Source of the DNA: JAVJUV01 sp047314965
GTDB taxonomy: Bacteria; Pseudomonadota; Alphaproteobacteria; Rhodobacterales; Rhodobacteraceae
DNA: 64,000 bases
Assembly: GCF_047314965.1 (NCBI RefSeq)
Contig: NZ_JBLBVK010000044.1
Location: forward strand, 7,491-71,490
Direction of reading: 5' to 3'
This document shows, one piece after another, positions 45,115 through 54,477 of this stretch (the stretch's first letter is position 1; every line of letters starts with the position of its first letter). Below the pieces are notes generated by a model. The model did not search any database, had not been told where the DNA came from, and saw only the letters and a program-made list of their open reading frames with translations. Made by a program: the position numbers and the translations under genes.

Positions 45115-45981
45115 TCAGGCGACGTTTTCGAGGACCGCAGGCGGCACGAGGCCAAGCGCATGGACGACTTCGCGCGTCATGTCCGGCCGGTTCAAAGTGT
45201 AGAAATGCAGGTGCTCCACACCCTCGTCCAGAAGTCGCGTGCACAGCGTCGTGCAATGGGTCAGCGCCAGAAGATCGCTGCGCCCATCGCGCTCGGCGGT
45301 CTCGAACCCGCGCTCAAGGGCAGAGGGAATGCGCGCGCCACAGCGTGCGGCGAATTTCTTGACGCCGTTCCACGACTGGATCGGCAGAATTCCGGGCAGG
45401 ATCTGAGCGTCGATACCGGCTTTCGCACAGCGGTCGCGGAAGCGGAAAAAAGTCTCGGCCTCGAAGAAAAACTGGGTGATCGCGCTGGTAGCGCCTGCGT
45501 CGATCTTGCGCTTCAGCCAATCGACATCCGCGCCGTCATAGCCTGCTTCAGGATGCGGGTCCGGATAGGCGCCGACGGCGATTTCGAACTTCCCGGTTTC
45601 GGCCAGCGCCTCAACCAGCTCGGCAGAGTTGGCAAACCCGTCCTCGCGCGCCCGGAACCCGTCAGCACCCGCCGGCGGGTCACCGCGAAGTGCCACGATC
45701 TTCGACACGCCCGCCGCGGCATAGCGCTCGGCGATTTCCAACGTTTCTTCGCGGCTGGCGTCGACGCAGGTCAGATGGGCCGCCACCTCGATTCCGGTGC
45801 GCCCCCGGATAGTCTCAACCGCCTCGTGAGTCAGTTGCCGCGTCGTTCCGCCCGCACCATAGGTGACCGACACGAACGACGGGTCCAGATGCTGCAGGGA
45901 CTTGATCGTGTCCCAAAGCTGGAAAGAGGCATCAAGTGATTTGGGCGGAAAGAACTCAAATGAAATCGTTGGGGCGGGCAT
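45115..45981 (-). CDS. metF: 5,10-methylenetetrahydrofolate reductase
   Basis: A 288-residue MetF barrel beginning SFEFFPPKS, with VTYGAGGTT, ALRGDPPAG and AITQFFFEAE, all diagnostic. It reduces methylene-THF to methyl-THF, the methyl donor for methionine synthesis, and so links to the one-carbon units made by the GcvT dehydrogenases at 16-23 kb. It is divergent from metR with 92 bp between, which contains a MetR-type site. Confidence 0.97.
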   Translation of the reverse strand: MPAPTISFEFFPPKSLDASFQLWDTIKSLQHLDPSFVSVTYGAGGTTRQLTHEAVETIRGRTGIEVAAHLTCVDASREETLEIAERYAAAGVSKIVALRGDPPAGADGFRAREDGFANSAELVEALAETGKFEIAVGAYPDPHPEAGYDGADVDWLKRKIDAGATSAITQFFFEAETFFRFRDRCAKAGIDAQILPGILPIQSWNGVKKFAARCGARIPSALERGFETAERDGRSDLLALTHCTTLCTRLLDEGVEHLHFYTLNRPDMTREVVHALGLVPPAVLENVA

Positions 45982-46026
45982 GTCGGAACTCCGTTTCGTT
46001 CAGCCCTTGTCCCATATCGGTATATG

Positions 46027-46039
46027 TGAGACAAATTCA
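46027..46039. promoter_or_regulatory. MetR-type binding site
   Basis: TGAG-ACAAA-TTCA matches the MetR consensus TGAA-N5-TTCA at seven of eight fixed positions. It lies between the divergent metF and metR starts, where MetR would act on both. Confidence 0.6.
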
Positions 46040-46073
46040 TAATTCTCATCACCATAATGAGTCTGACCGCATA

Positions 46074-46991
46074 ATGCATATCGAATTCCGCCACCTTCGC
46101 ACGATCCGCGCCATCCATGAGGCCGGTGGCCTGGCGCGTGCGGCCGATATCCTGAACATCACGCAATCCGCGCTCAGCCACCAAGTGAAGGGACTGGAAG
46201 ACCAGGCCGGGGTCGAGCTGTTCGTGCGCCGCTCGAAGCCATTGAAACTGTCGGCTGCTGGGCACAAGCTACTGAAATTGGCGGAAAAAGTCCTTCCGGA
46301 AATCGAGGCGCTGGAGGACGATTTCGCGGCACTTCGTTCGGGCAAGTCGGGCCGGCTACACATCGCGATAGAATGCCATGCCTGCTTCGAATGGCTGTTT
46401 CCGGTGCTGGAGGAATTCCGCAAGGCCTGGCCCGAGGTCGATGTCGATATTCGTCCGGGTCTGGCTTTCGGTGCGATGTCCGCGCTTGATCGCGAGGAAG
46501 TTGATCTTGTGGTTTCGTCAGACCCCGAGGATTTGCCCTGCGTCGATTTCACCGCGCTCTTCGATTACGAACCGGTGTTCGTCGCGTCGGCTCAGCATCC
46601 GTTGGCGCAGAAGGACTATGTTGTCGCCGAGGATTTCCGGGATGAACTTCTGATCACCTACCCCGTAGACCGCGCCCGCCTCGATGTTTTCACGGAGCTT
46701 CTGACACCAGCCAAGGTCGAACCTCGGTCGATCCGACAGGTCGAACTGACCGCCGTGATCCTTCTGCTCGTCGCCTCGAACCGCGGCGTCGCGGTCCTGC
46801 CCGACTGGGTCGTGCGCGAAGTGCGCTATCATTCTGACTATGTGACGCGACCGCTGACCGAAAAGGGCGTCACGAAACGTCTCTATGCGGCAACGCGTTC
46901 AGACGATACGACAAAGCCTTTTATGTCGCATCTCTTGCGCCTGGCGCGAAAGATTCCCGTGCAGTTGCAACGGGGCGATCTCAAGGCCTGA
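46074..46991 (+). CDS. metR: LysR-family regulator of methionine genes
   Basis: A 305-residue LysR protein: N-terminal HTH (HIEFRHLRTIRAIHEAGG; TQSALSHQVKGLE) and a MetR-like effector domain (HIAIECHACFEWLFPVL). In MetR the coregulator is homocysteine. Divergent transcription from metF with a TGAG-N5-TTCA site between them supports the name. An earlier in-frame start would extend the protein across the operator region, so the ATG at 46074 is used. Confidence 0.92.
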   Translation: MHIEFRHLRTIRAIHEAGGLARAADILNITQSALSHQVKGLEDQAGVELFVRRSKPLKLSAAGHKLLKLAEKVLPEIEALEDDFAALRSGKSGRLHIAIECHACFEWLFPVLEEFRKAWPEVDVDIRPGLAFGAMSALDREEVDLVVSSDPEDLPCVDFTALFDYEPVFVASAQHPLAQKDYVVAEDFRDELLITYPVDRARLDVFTELLTPAKVEPRSIRQVELTAVILLLVASNRGVAVLPDWVVREVRYHSDYVTRPLTEKGVTKRLYAATRSDDTTKPFMSHLLRLARKIPVQLQRGDLKA

Positions 46992-46999
46992 GATCGCCC
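46973..46999 (+). terminator. strong intrinsic terminator after metR
   Basis: GGGCGATCTCA (46973-46983) pairs with TGAGATCGCCC (46989-46999) in an 11-bp perfect stem with a 5-nt loop that includes the end of metR, followed by GCTTTTG. A convincing terminator despite the short T run. Confidence 0.75.
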
Positions 47000-47008
47000 G
47001 CTTTTGCG

Positions 47009-47299
47009 TCAACCGCGCATTTTTTTCAGGATCATGCCGACGATGACCTGAACGACAAGGCCGCCAACCCCGCCACCGACAAGGTTTCCGGCCATCGAGG
47101 CAATATCAATGCCGCCAGCGGCGGCTGCCGCGTCTGCGCCGCCGGATATCAGCCCGCCCAGCAGTTGCCCGCCGCCGACACCGCCGATGGCGCCTGCGAT
47201 CAGGTTGCCAATGCTCCCCATATCGGCGCCCTTGACGGCTTTGCCTCCGCCCATGCCGCCGATAGCGCCGCCGACGAGTTGTGCAATGATCTGTTCCAT
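47009..47299 (-). CDS. glycine-zipper-like small membrane protein
   Basis: A 96-residue protein built from glycine/alanine-rich segments (GGAIGGMGGGKAVKG; IAGAIGGVGGGQLLGG; VGGGVGGLVVQVIVGMILKK). The pattern resembles glycine-zipper membrane proteins that pack helices in membranes, but no function follows. Start at the ATG at 47299 (MEQII); ribosome site weak. Convergent with metR, 17 bp apart. Confidence 0.6.
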   Translation of the reverse strand: MEQIIAQLVGGAIGGMGGGKAVKGADMGSIGNLIAGAIGGVGGGQLLGGLISGGADAAAAAGGIDIASMAGNLVGGGVGGLVVQVIVGMILKKMRG

Positions 47300-47465
47300 G
47301 TGGGTCCACCCTGGTTCCAAGTTGCGCGGTGCTACCCCACCGTCTCATTCTGAGTGCGCCAAACCTCGTCGGCGAGACCGCCTTCTGTCAAGCTCCTTCG
47401 CGCTTCGGCCTTGGCAAGGCGCGGGGCCTGTCCTATACGCGCCGCCTGAGCAAACGGAGACCACC

Positions 47466-48254
47466 ATGCAGGGCAGCGCCAACCTCAACGTGATGATCAT
47501 GGCAGCGCGAAAGGCGGGCCGCAGCCTTGTGAAGGATTTCCGCGAGGTCGAGAACCTTCAGGTTTCATCCAAAGGCGCAGGCGATTTCGTCAGCCGGGCC
47601 GACATCGCCGCGGAACAGATCGTTCGCGACATGCTGATGGAGGCGCGGCCCAACTATGGCTGGGTTGGCGAGGAGTCGGAGGCGCAGGAAGGCAAGGACC
47701 CGACGCGACGCTGGATCGTCGACCCGCTGGACGGCACAACAAACTTCCTCCACGGCATGCCGCACTGGTGCGTATCGATCGCGCTGGAACACAAGGGCGA
47801 GATCGTGTCCGCGGTGATATTCGATCCGGCGAAGGACGAGATGTTCGTCGCCGAAAAGGGGCAGGGCGCCTGGCTGAACGACACCCGCATGCGCGTCAGC
47901 GACCGGGGCCGGATGATCGAGTCGGTCTTTGCAACGGGCCTTCCGTTCGGCGGCCGAGCGGAACTCCCCGAGACGCTGAAGGATCTCGCGCGGCTTCTGC
48001 CCGCTACCGCCGGAGTGCGCCGCTGGGGTGCAGCTGCGCTTGACCTCGCCTATGTGGCCGCGGGCCGCTACGAGGGGTACTGGGAGCGTGGCCTGAACAT
48101 CTGGGACATCGCCGCCGGTGTGCTGATCGTCAAAGAGGCGGGGGGCTTCGTCGAGGCGATCGAGTCGGACCGGAGCCCGCTCGAATCCCGCAACCTGATC
48201 GCTGCGAACGCAACGATCTTCGAAACCTTTGCAAAGACTGTTCGGGCAGGCTGA
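47466..48254 (+). CDS. suhB: inositol monophosphatase family protein
   Basis: A 262-residue SuhB-type phosphatase. GEESEAQ, WIVDPLDGTTNFLHG (the two metal-binding motifs) and WDIAAGVLIVKEAGG are intact. E. coli SuhB hydrolyses inositol phosphates and assists rRNA transcription; the enzyme here is likely a general Mg2+-dependent sugar-phosphate/inositol phosphatase. ACGGAGA seven to eight bases upstream supports the start. Confidence 0.94.
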   Translation: MQGSANLNVMIMAARKAGRSLVKDFREVENLQVSSKGAGDFVSRADIAAEQIVRDMLMEARPNYGWVGEESEAQEGKDPTRRWIVDPLDGTTNFLHGMPHWCVSIALEHKGEIVSAVIFDPAKDEMFVAEKGQGAWLNDTRMRVSDRGRMIESVFATGLPFGGRAELPETLKDLARLLPATAGVRRWGAAALDLAYVAAGRYEGYWERGLNIWDIAAGVLIVKEAGGFVEAIESDRSPLESRNLIAANATIFETFAKTVRAG

Positions 48255-48300
48255 ACAATTCAGCCCGATTCCTGCCGCATTTCGATGCAAGCAGAAAGAC

Positions 48301-48441
48301 ATGTCTGTTAATGCACTCATCCTCTGGACAGTGGCCGGCTTTTTCGGCCTTTCCGCCGCGATGATGCTCGTTCCGCCCGAACCGCCGGTCGCCTCGCTCG
48401 AGAGGGGGCTTGGCCCCGAGGTTTCGACCGAAGCGCTCTAG
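48301..48441 (+). CDS. 46-residue membrane peptide
   Basis: MSVNALILWTVAGFFGLSAA begins a hydrophobic segment of ~20 residues, then a short acidic tail. The ribosome site is poor. The ORF overlaps the MFS gene end by 4 bp in the opposite direction. It could be a genuine small membrane protein or a chance frame. Confidence 0.4.
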   Translation: MSVNALILWTVAGFFGLSAAMMLVPPEPPVASLERGLGPEVSTEAL

Positions 48442-49664
48442 GGATCGCGACGTGTGCGGCTCCGGCCCAGGAGCCGACCGACCAGGAACGAGGTCCGCGG
48501 CGAGTAGACGTAGTTCGTGCGCGTCTCCGTACGCCGCGCCCGCATGCGGATCAGACCGAATACGATCAGAACCACATGCGCCAGCGAGACGAAAACGAAC
48601 ATGGCCGACGGACCGTAGCCTTCGATAAGTTCCGACACGAACCAGGGCGACGCAATGGCGCCCACGGCGTAAAGAAACATCAGTGCCGCTGACAGTTCCA
48701 CACGTTCGTCGTCTTCGGCATGGTCATGGGCGTGGGCGGCCGACACCGAATAGATCGGAAACGTCGCAAACCCGAACAGCCCCGCTGTCAGAAAGGCCGC
48801 CGCCGTTCCCGCGTTCGAGAAGGTGACCGTGATCGCGCAGGAGATGATGGCGAATAGCGACAAACCGATAAGAACCCATCGCCGGTCATACCGGTCCGCG
48901 AACCATCCGGCCGGGTATTGCGAGAACGCCCCGCCCAACACGAAGGCGGCAAGGAACAGGGCGATCTGGTCCACACTCAGTCCGACCTCCGCACCATAGA
49001 TCGGTCCAACCATCCGGAAAGCGGCGGTGGTCAGACCTGCGGAAACGACGCCAGCTGCGGCCAATGGGGAACGCGCCCAGGCCAGCGCGGGCCGCAGCCG
49101 TGGGGCATCCGGGGTCAGGGGCTCGGCGGAGCGGGTAACCACCAGCGGCAAAAGGGCGGCGCAGCAGATCAGGGCGAGGATGTTGTACGAGATGTAATGC
49201 GCCGGCGTCAGGACCGAAATGATCAACTGCGCCACAAGCGAGCCGCCGATGTCCACCACGCGGTAGACCCCCATCGTCCGGCCACGGGTTTCGTTGGTGA
49301 CCTTGGCCTGTAACCAGCTTTCCACCACGGTGTAACAGCCTGCCACGCACAGGCCCGACAGCATGCGCATTCCCATCCAGGCGACAGCATCGATCACGAT
49401 CATGTGCGACAGGATCCCGATCGTGCCACAGGCGATGAAAGCAGCGAAGGCCCGTGAATGCCCAACCGCTCCCATGAGGCGCGGTGCCCACCAGCAACCG
49501 ATGAAGAAGCCGAAGAAATGCGCCGACCCTAACAGGCCGACTTCCGCCTTCGAAAACCCCAGCTCCAGCCCCGAGATCGCATCCAGCGGCGCGATACCGC
49601 CCGAACCCAACTGCAGAAGAATGACGGACAGAAAAAGGGCGGCGAAAGAAATCAGAAGGCTCAT
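48438..49664 (-). CDS. MFS transporter
   Basis: A 408-residue major facilitator with about 12 membrane segments. The first inter-helix loop contains GCWWAPRLMGAVGHSRA, and the middle repeats the motif in GWFADRYDRRWVL (the classical GxxxDRxxRR). It most resembles small-molecule/drug-type exporters, but substrate is not assignable. Start at 49664, where MSLLISFAAL begins TM1; a longer frame upstream adds non-family sequence. Confidence 0.9.
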   Translation of the reverse strand: MSLLISFAALFLSVILLQLGSGGIAPLDAISGLELGFSKAEVGLLGSAHFFGFFIGCWWAPRLMGAVGHSRAFAAFIACGTIGILSHMIVIDAVAWMGMRMLSGLCVAGCYTVVESWLQAKVTNETRGRTMGVYRVVDIGGSLVAQLIISVLTPAHYISYNILALICCAALLPLVVTRSAEPLTPDAPRLRPALAWARSPLAAAGVVSAGLTTAAFRMVGPIYGAEVGLSVDQIALFLAAFVLGGAFSQYPAGWFADRYDRRWVLIGLSLFAIISCAITVTFSNAGTAAAFLTAGLFGFATFPIYSVSAAHAHDHAEDDERVELSAALMFLYAVGAIASPWFVSELIEGYGPSAMFVFVSLAHVVLIVFGLIRMRARRTETRTNYVYSPRTSFLVGRLLGRSRTRRDP

Positions 49665-49773
49665 GGGACCTGTGGGGGCTGCTCCTCTCCGGGATAAGCC
49701 CTTCCCGGGTTGAAGGTCACGTCCGTAATCGACAGAGTGGCGGCGATTTTGGACTTTTTGGACAGGACAAGAC

Positions 49774-50565
49774 GTGAACGCCTCCATCCATCACATCCCG
49801 GTCTGCCCGTTTTGCCAGCGCCTCGAGATCCTCCTGTCCCTCAAGGGGCTGCGAGATCAGATCACGTTCAATGTCGTCGACATCACCAAGCCGCGAGATC
49901 CGCGCCTTCTGGAGCTGTCCAAGGGCACGACCGCGCTGCCCCTGATGGAAATACCCGGTCGCACGGCGCTCAAGGAAAGCCGGGTCCTTCTCGACTATGT
50001 CGAGGAGCTGTATCCCGATCCACCGGTTGCGCGGCCTGATCCTTATGAACACGCGCTCGAAAGCCTGCTGGTCGAGCGCGAAGGCGGTTTTGGCGCCGCA
50101 GGCTATAGCTTCGTGATGAACCAGGACCCGGCAAAGCGCGAGCGCTTCTCCGAGAGGATGCTGGCCGAGTATAGGGCGATCAACGACATCCTCGTGAACT
50201 ATGCCCCTGGCAAGACGTTCTTTTTCGACCGCTTCGGCTGGGCCGAAACCGTCTTCACGCCATTCTTCATGCGCTTCTGGTTTCTCGACTATTACGAGGG
50301 TTTCGAATTACCGGAAGGCGCCCAGTATGACCGCGTGCGTCTCTGGCGCGAAGCTTGTCTGGCGGAACCCTGTGCGCAGCAGGTGCAATTCGATCAGATC
50401 GTCAAGCTCTACTATGACTACGCCAAAGGGGCCGGCAATGGCGCGCTGGTCGAGGGACGCCGCGTTTCGTCCTTCGTGTTCGAGCCGGACTGGCCCGGTC
50501 GGCCAATGCCGCCTGCGGACAAGTACTCGGTTTCGGCCTCTGACGCCGAACTCGGGCTGGTGTGA
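49774..50565 (+). CDS. glutathione S-transferase family protein
   Basis: A 263-residue GST-like protein with a thioredoxin-fold N-terminus: VCPFCQRLEILL carries a CPFC motif, followed by TALPLMEIPG (the cis-proline segment) and ESRVLLDYVEELYP. CPxC-type GSTs (omega/EcGHS-like) act as thiol transferases or glutathionyl reductases. The helical C-terminal domain is normal. The start is a GTG (49774) with GGACAGGAC upstream. It converges on the glutamine-synthetase gene. Confidence 0.87.
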   Translation: MNASIHHIPVCPFCQRLEILLSLKGLRDQITFNVVDITKPRDPRLLELSKGTTALPLMEIPGRTALKESRVLLDYVEELYPDPPVARPDPYEHALESLLVEREGGFGAAGYSFVMNQDPAKRERFSERMLAEYRAINDILVNYAPGKTFFFDRFGWAETVFTPFFMRFWFLDYYEGFELPEGAQYDRVRLWREACLAEPCAQQVQFDQIVKLYYDYAKGAGNGALVEGRRVSSFVFEPDWPGRPMPPADKYSVSASDAELGLV

Positions 50566-50568
50566 ACT

Positions 50569-51900
50569 TCAGACCGTATCCAGATACAGGTCGATACGCT
50601 GGCTTTCCGACAATTCGTCGTAGTAGCTCAACTCCTGCCGCTTCGTCATCAGGTAGTTCCGGATCAGTTCTTTCGGCAGGATCCGTGGCATGAGCGTGCT
50701 TTCCTCGAACATCCGGATCGCCTCGTGCCAGTCAGATGGCAGCGTCTCCAGCTTGGCCGCATAGGCGTTGCCCTTGATCGGTTCGGGCGGTTGGACCTGA
50801 TCCTCGATCCCAACCAGCGCCGCACCCAGGATCACCGCCAGCATCAGGTAGGGGTTGGTGTCCCCGCCCGCCACGCGATGTTCGATCCGCCGTGCGGCCG
50901 GGTTGCCGCCCGGGATGCGGATCGCCGCCGTCCGGTTCTCATAGGCCCAGCCCAGGCCGGTCGGCGCATGGGCGCCCGGCACCAGTCGGTCATAGCTGTT
51001 TCCGTGAGGAGCGAAGACCAGCGTGGAATCCTTCATCGCGTTCAGGCATCCGCCGATCGCGTGCATCAGAGTGTCGGTGCCCCGCTCGGTGCCGTCGTCG
51101 AAGATGTTGTTGCCCTTCGCATCCAGCACCGAGAAATGCACATGCATGCCGGTCCCAGAGTGCTCGGCATAGGGCTTGGCCATGAAACTGGCAGCAAAGT
51201 CATGTTTGCGCGCAAGACCCTTCACCAAAAGCTTGAACAGCCATGCGTCGTCTGCAGCCTCCAGCGCAGGGCCGTGGATCAGGTTGATCTCGTACTGGCC
51301 AAGACCTGCCTCGGAAATCGCGGTTTCCGCCGGGATGCCCATGGCGGCGCAGGCGTCGTAAAGCTCGGCGAAAAAGTTGTCGAAGGCGTCCAGCGCGCGG
51401 ATCGACAGGATCTCGCCGCCCAGGCGCCGCTTGCCCGACCGTTGCGAAGGCGGGGGCTGCAGCGTGTCGCCCGCGTCGTCGATCAGGTAGAACTCCAGCT
51501 CGGTCGCCGCCTGAACTGTCCAGCCGCGTTCCTTGTAGCGCTCCAGCACCTTGGCCAGCGCATGCCGGGGGTCACCCGCAAAGGGCTCGCCCGACTCGGT
51601 GTACATCCACATCGGCAACAGCGCCGACGGGTTCTGGAGCCACGGCACCGGCACGAAGCCGCGTCCGGTCGGTCTGAGGATGCCGTCGCGATCACCGGTC
51701 TCGAATACCAGCGGGCTGTCCTCGATGTCGTCGCCCCAGATGTCGACGTTCAGGACCGACAGCGGCATCCGCGTCGTGCCCTCCATCACCTTGTCCGAGA
51801 ACCCGACGGGCATGCGCTTGCCTCGCGCCTGACCGTTCAGGTCGGCCACGGCGGTGGTGATCGTCCGTATCTCGGGGTGTTTTCTAAGCCAGTAGTCCAT
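50569..51900 (-). CDS. glutamine synthetase family protein (gamma-glutamylpolyamine synthetase, PuuA-like)
   Basis: A 443-residue protein of the GS superfamily: N-terminal beta-grasp segment, AATELEFYL with metal glutamates, HVHFS in the active site, NRTAAIRIPG and DTNPYLM near the end. It lacks the conserved adenylylation tyrosine context of GlnA-I and is nearer to PuuA-type gamma-glutamyl ligases, which attach glutamate to putrescine or similar amines. It is the last gene of the ABC importer operon (4-bp gap), so it probably modifies the imported amine or amino acid. Confidence 0.88.
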   Translation of the reverse strand: MDYWLRKHPEIRTITTAVADLNGQARGKRMPVGFSDKVMEGTTRMPLSVLNVDIWGDDIEDSPLVFETGDRDGILRPTGRGFVPVPWLQNPSALLPMWMYTESGEPFAGDPRHALAKVLERYKERGWTVQAATELEFYLIDDAGDTLQPPPSQRSGKRRLGGEILSIRALDAFDNFFAELYDACAAMGIPAETAISEAGLGQYEINLIHGPALEAADDAWLFKLLVKGLARKHDFAASFMAKPYAEHSGTGMHVHFSVLDAKGNNIFDDGTERGTDTLMHAIGGCLNAMKDSTLVFAPHGNSYDRLVPGAHAPTGLGWAYENRTAAIRIPGGNPAARRIEHRVAGGDTNPYLMLAVILGAALVGIEDQVQPPEPIKGNAYAAKLETLPSDWHEAIRMFEESTLMPRILPKELIRNYLMTKRQELSYYDELSESQRIDLYLDTV

Positions 51901-51904
51901 CGTG

Positions 51905-52705
51905 TCACCGGATAAGTTGCGGGCGGTACCGGATGCGGCGCGCCTCGTGAGGCATGTGCCGGTTCAGACGCCGGTTCGCAAGGTTGAAGAGCCCGATAAT
52001 GACGAGCGTCAGAAGGATGAAATATCCGGCTACTATGGGATAGGGCACGAAGGGGTTGAACGTCTTGTCCGCGAAGTAATTGGCATAATACAGCGCGTCG
52101 CCCTGCTGCTTGACGGCCGGGAAGCCTGAGAAGAAGACCAGCGTGGTGGCATGGAACAGGAAGATTGCCTCGTTCGTGTACGCCGGCCAGGCCAGGCGCA
52201 TGGTTGTCGGCCAGACGATCCGGCGGAATTTTGACCAGCCCGAAAGCCCATAGGCATCGGCGGCCTCCAGGTCGCCACGCGGCACCGTTTTCAACGCGCC
52301 GTAGAAAATCTCGCCCGAATAGGCCGAGGTGTTCAGGATCAGCACCAGCAGCGCTCCGGCCTGCGCCGCCGTCATCCAGGGCAGGATGCCGGCCTGTTTC
52401 ATGGCAAGAAAGCTGAAATAGGCCAGGAAGAACTGGATAAAGAGCGGCGATCCGCGGAAGACGAGGATGAACCACTCGGCCGGTTTCCTGAGCCATGGCG
52501 ACGGGCTCGCCTTCGCCAGCGCCACCGCGTTGGCAATGAAGAAGCCGATGACCAGCGCGAGCAGACCGAAATAGATGTTCCAGATCAGGCCTGACCCGAT
52601 GAGCGAAAGCTGCTGGCAGATCGAGAAATCCTCGCGCGGCAAAAGCCGCTCGCCGATCCCGATAGACCGCAGGGCATAGGCCGATATCGCCTCGCCGCAG
52701 GTCAT
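51905..52705 (-). CDS. amino-acid ABC transporter permease, second subunit
   Basis: A 266-residue inner-membrane permease with five to six helices and the EAA-like loop (GALKTVPRGDLEAADAYGLSG). Members of this family pair with a second permease, here the gene overlapping by 4 bp upstream. Start at the ATG at 52705, chosen because it falls within that overlap. Confidence 0.92.
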   Translation of the reverse strand: MTCGEAISAYALRSIGIGERLLPREDFSICQQLSLIGSGLIWNIYFGLLALVIGFFIANAVALAKASPSPWLRKPAEWFILVFRGSPLFIQFFLAYFSFLAMKQAGILPWMTAAQAGALLVLILNTSAYSGEIFYGALKTVPRGDLEAADAYGLSGWSKFRRIVWPTTMRLAWPAYTNEAIFLFHATTLVFFSGFPAVKQQGDALYYANYFADKTFNPFVPYPIVAGYFILLTLVIIGLFNLANRRLNRHMPHEARRIRYRPQLIR

Positions 52706-53568
52706 GAGCTTCCCCCGGCGATGGCCTGCCCGTGAGACAGACGCTTCGTGATCCGTTCCAGTACGATTTCCGACAGCCGCGTGAACGTCAGGTAGAAGAT
52801 CAGGAGGCCGATGAAATACCACAGCCGCCAGTCGCCATGCGGGTAGTCGAAAAACTTGGCTGACTTTGACGATCCCAGTTCGCGCGCCCAATAGACGATG
52901 TCCTCGATGCCCAGAATGAACAGCAGGGGCGTGGCCTTGATCAGGATCATCCAGAGGTTCGATAGACCGGGCAGGGCGTAGATCCACATCTGCGGAACGA
53001 GGATGCGCCAGAAAGACTGGCGTTGTGTCATGCCATAGGCCTCGGCCGTCTCCATCTGTGCCCTCGGGACCGCACGCATCGCGCCGTATAGAACGTTGGC
53101 GGCGAAGGCTCCGAAGACGATGGCGAAGGTGAAGACCGCAAGTCCGAAGTTATAGGCTTCGTGCCAGGCCTGCGGCGCATTCCCCAGGGGGATCTTGGCC
53201 TGCGGACAGACCAGGAAGTTCGCGCCCTGCCGGATTGGCTCGGTCCAGTCCGGACAGACGATCTGGTGCTTGGTCCATTCCAGCGCCTGGTCCAGAGCGA
53301 TGATGAAGAACAGGAAGAAGACGATATCCGGCACGCCGCGCACCATCGACGTATAGGCCTTGCCCAACAGCGAAAGCGGCAGGAACGAGGAACGTGACGC
53401 CATCGCGCCCGCGAAACCGAAGGCAAGACTGACGGGGGCGGTGATCGCCAGAAGCAGCAGAACCGTGCCCAAGCTGATGTAAAGATTCATGTGAACGCCC
53501 GTCGTGAAGTAACAGGCGAACCACTGGAAGGTGCCCAGCGTGTCGGGTTCGGTGCAGAATGCAAACAT
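52702..53568 (-). CDS. amino-acid ABC transporter permease, first subunit
   Basis: A 288-residue permease with the EAA loop (GAMRAVPRAQMETAEAYGMTQ) and several membrane helices. An extended N-terminal region and a loop with two cysteines (IVCPDWTE; FLVCPQ) lie between helices. It lies 41 bp downstream of the binding-protein gene and overlaps the second permease. Confidence 0.92.
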   Translation of the reverse strand: MFAFCTEPDTLGTFQWFACYFTTGVHMNLYISLGTVLLLLAITAPVSLAFGFAGAMASRSSFLPLSLLGKAYTSMVRGVPDIVFFLFFIIALDQALEWTKHQIVCPDWTEPIRQGANFLVCPQAKIPLGNAPQAWHEAYNFGLAVFTFAIVFGAFAANVLYGAMRAVPRAQMETAEAYGMTQRQSFWRILVPQMWIYALPGLSNLWMILIKATPLLFILGIEDIVYWARELGSSKSAKFFDYPHGDWRLWYFIGLLIFYLTFTRLSEIVLERITKRLSHGQAIAGGSS

Positions 53569-53609
53569 CAGGAATAGGGCGGCAGGAAACCCGCCGCCCT
53601 GTCAAGCAT

Positions 53610-54341
53610 TTAGTAGGTCTGGGTGTCTTCACCGAACCACTTCTTCAAGAGTTCGTTCAGCGTCCCATCCTCTTTCATGGCGGTGATCGCCGCGTCGAAC
53701 TTGGCTTTCAGCTCGCCATCGGTTTCACGCAGGCCCATGCCAACGCCGCCGCCCAGCGGAACCGGGTCGCCGACGATCACAAGTTCTCCACCCGACTCTT
53801 CAGCCTTTGGCAGAAGGAAATCAGCGTCAGCAAAGACCGCGTCTGCCTCACCATTGATGACAGCGGCGATGGTTTCGTCCGGTGTCGCAAATTCCAGAAG
53901 CGTCGCGCCGGTTTCGGCTACATAGCCCGACTGGATCGTGTTGGTCTGCGCCGCGATCACGCCGCCGGTCAGATCCACGTCATCGCTCAGCGCCATGTAA
54001 CGCGAGGCGGTCGGTGGATAGTAATCCTGCGTGAAGTCGATGACCTCGTCGCGTTCGGCGGTGATCGACATGCCTGCGATGATCGTGTCGTAGTTGCCCG
54101 ATGTCAGGTTCGGGATGATCGAATCCCAGTCATTCGTGACCCATTCACAGGTCAGTTCGGCCCGCACGCACAGCTCGTCGCCAAGCTCGCGCTCAAAGCC
54201 GTCGACTTCTCCGGCATCGTTGATGAAGTTGTACGGAGGATAGGCGCCCTCGGTGCCCATCCGCACCACGCTGTGGCTTCCGGCCATCGCTGCGCCGGTG
54301 GCAAAAGCCACGGCAGCCGTGGCAAGAAGGATCGATTTCAT
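53610..54341 (-). CDS. periplasmic amino-acid binding protein (HisJ/LAO type)
   Basis: A 243-residue binding protein with a signal peptide (~1-21, ending AMAG), the N-terminal GTEGAYPPYNF and GFERELGDELC motifs, and a cysteine pair spaced as in the lysine-arginine-ornithine and histidine binding proteins (ELCVRAELTCEWV). Ligand likely a cationic amino acid or related amine. It sits between the ATPase gene and the permeases. Confidence 0.92.
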   Translation of the reverse strand: MKSILLATAAVAFATGAAMAGSHSVVRMGTEGAYPPYNFINDAGEVDGFERELGDELCVRAELTCEWVTNDWDSIIPNLTSGNYDTIIAGMSITAERDEVIDFTQDYYPPTASRYMALSDDVDLTGGVIAAQTNTIQSGYVAETGATLLEFATPDETIAAVINGEADAVFADADFLLPKAEESGGELVIVGDPVPLGGGVGMGLRETDGELKAKFDAAITAMKEDGTLNELLKKWFGEDTQTY

Positions 54342-54477
54342 GTTTTTCTCCCATTTTTATCATGAGGCGACGTTTCACAACGCGCCCGCTGTGCCGGACA
54401 GGGTTATTTAATTACCCGGCAATGACAAGATGTCCGCAGCGTCACCTGCGTTGGTTCCGGTCATTTATTCTGCAGAT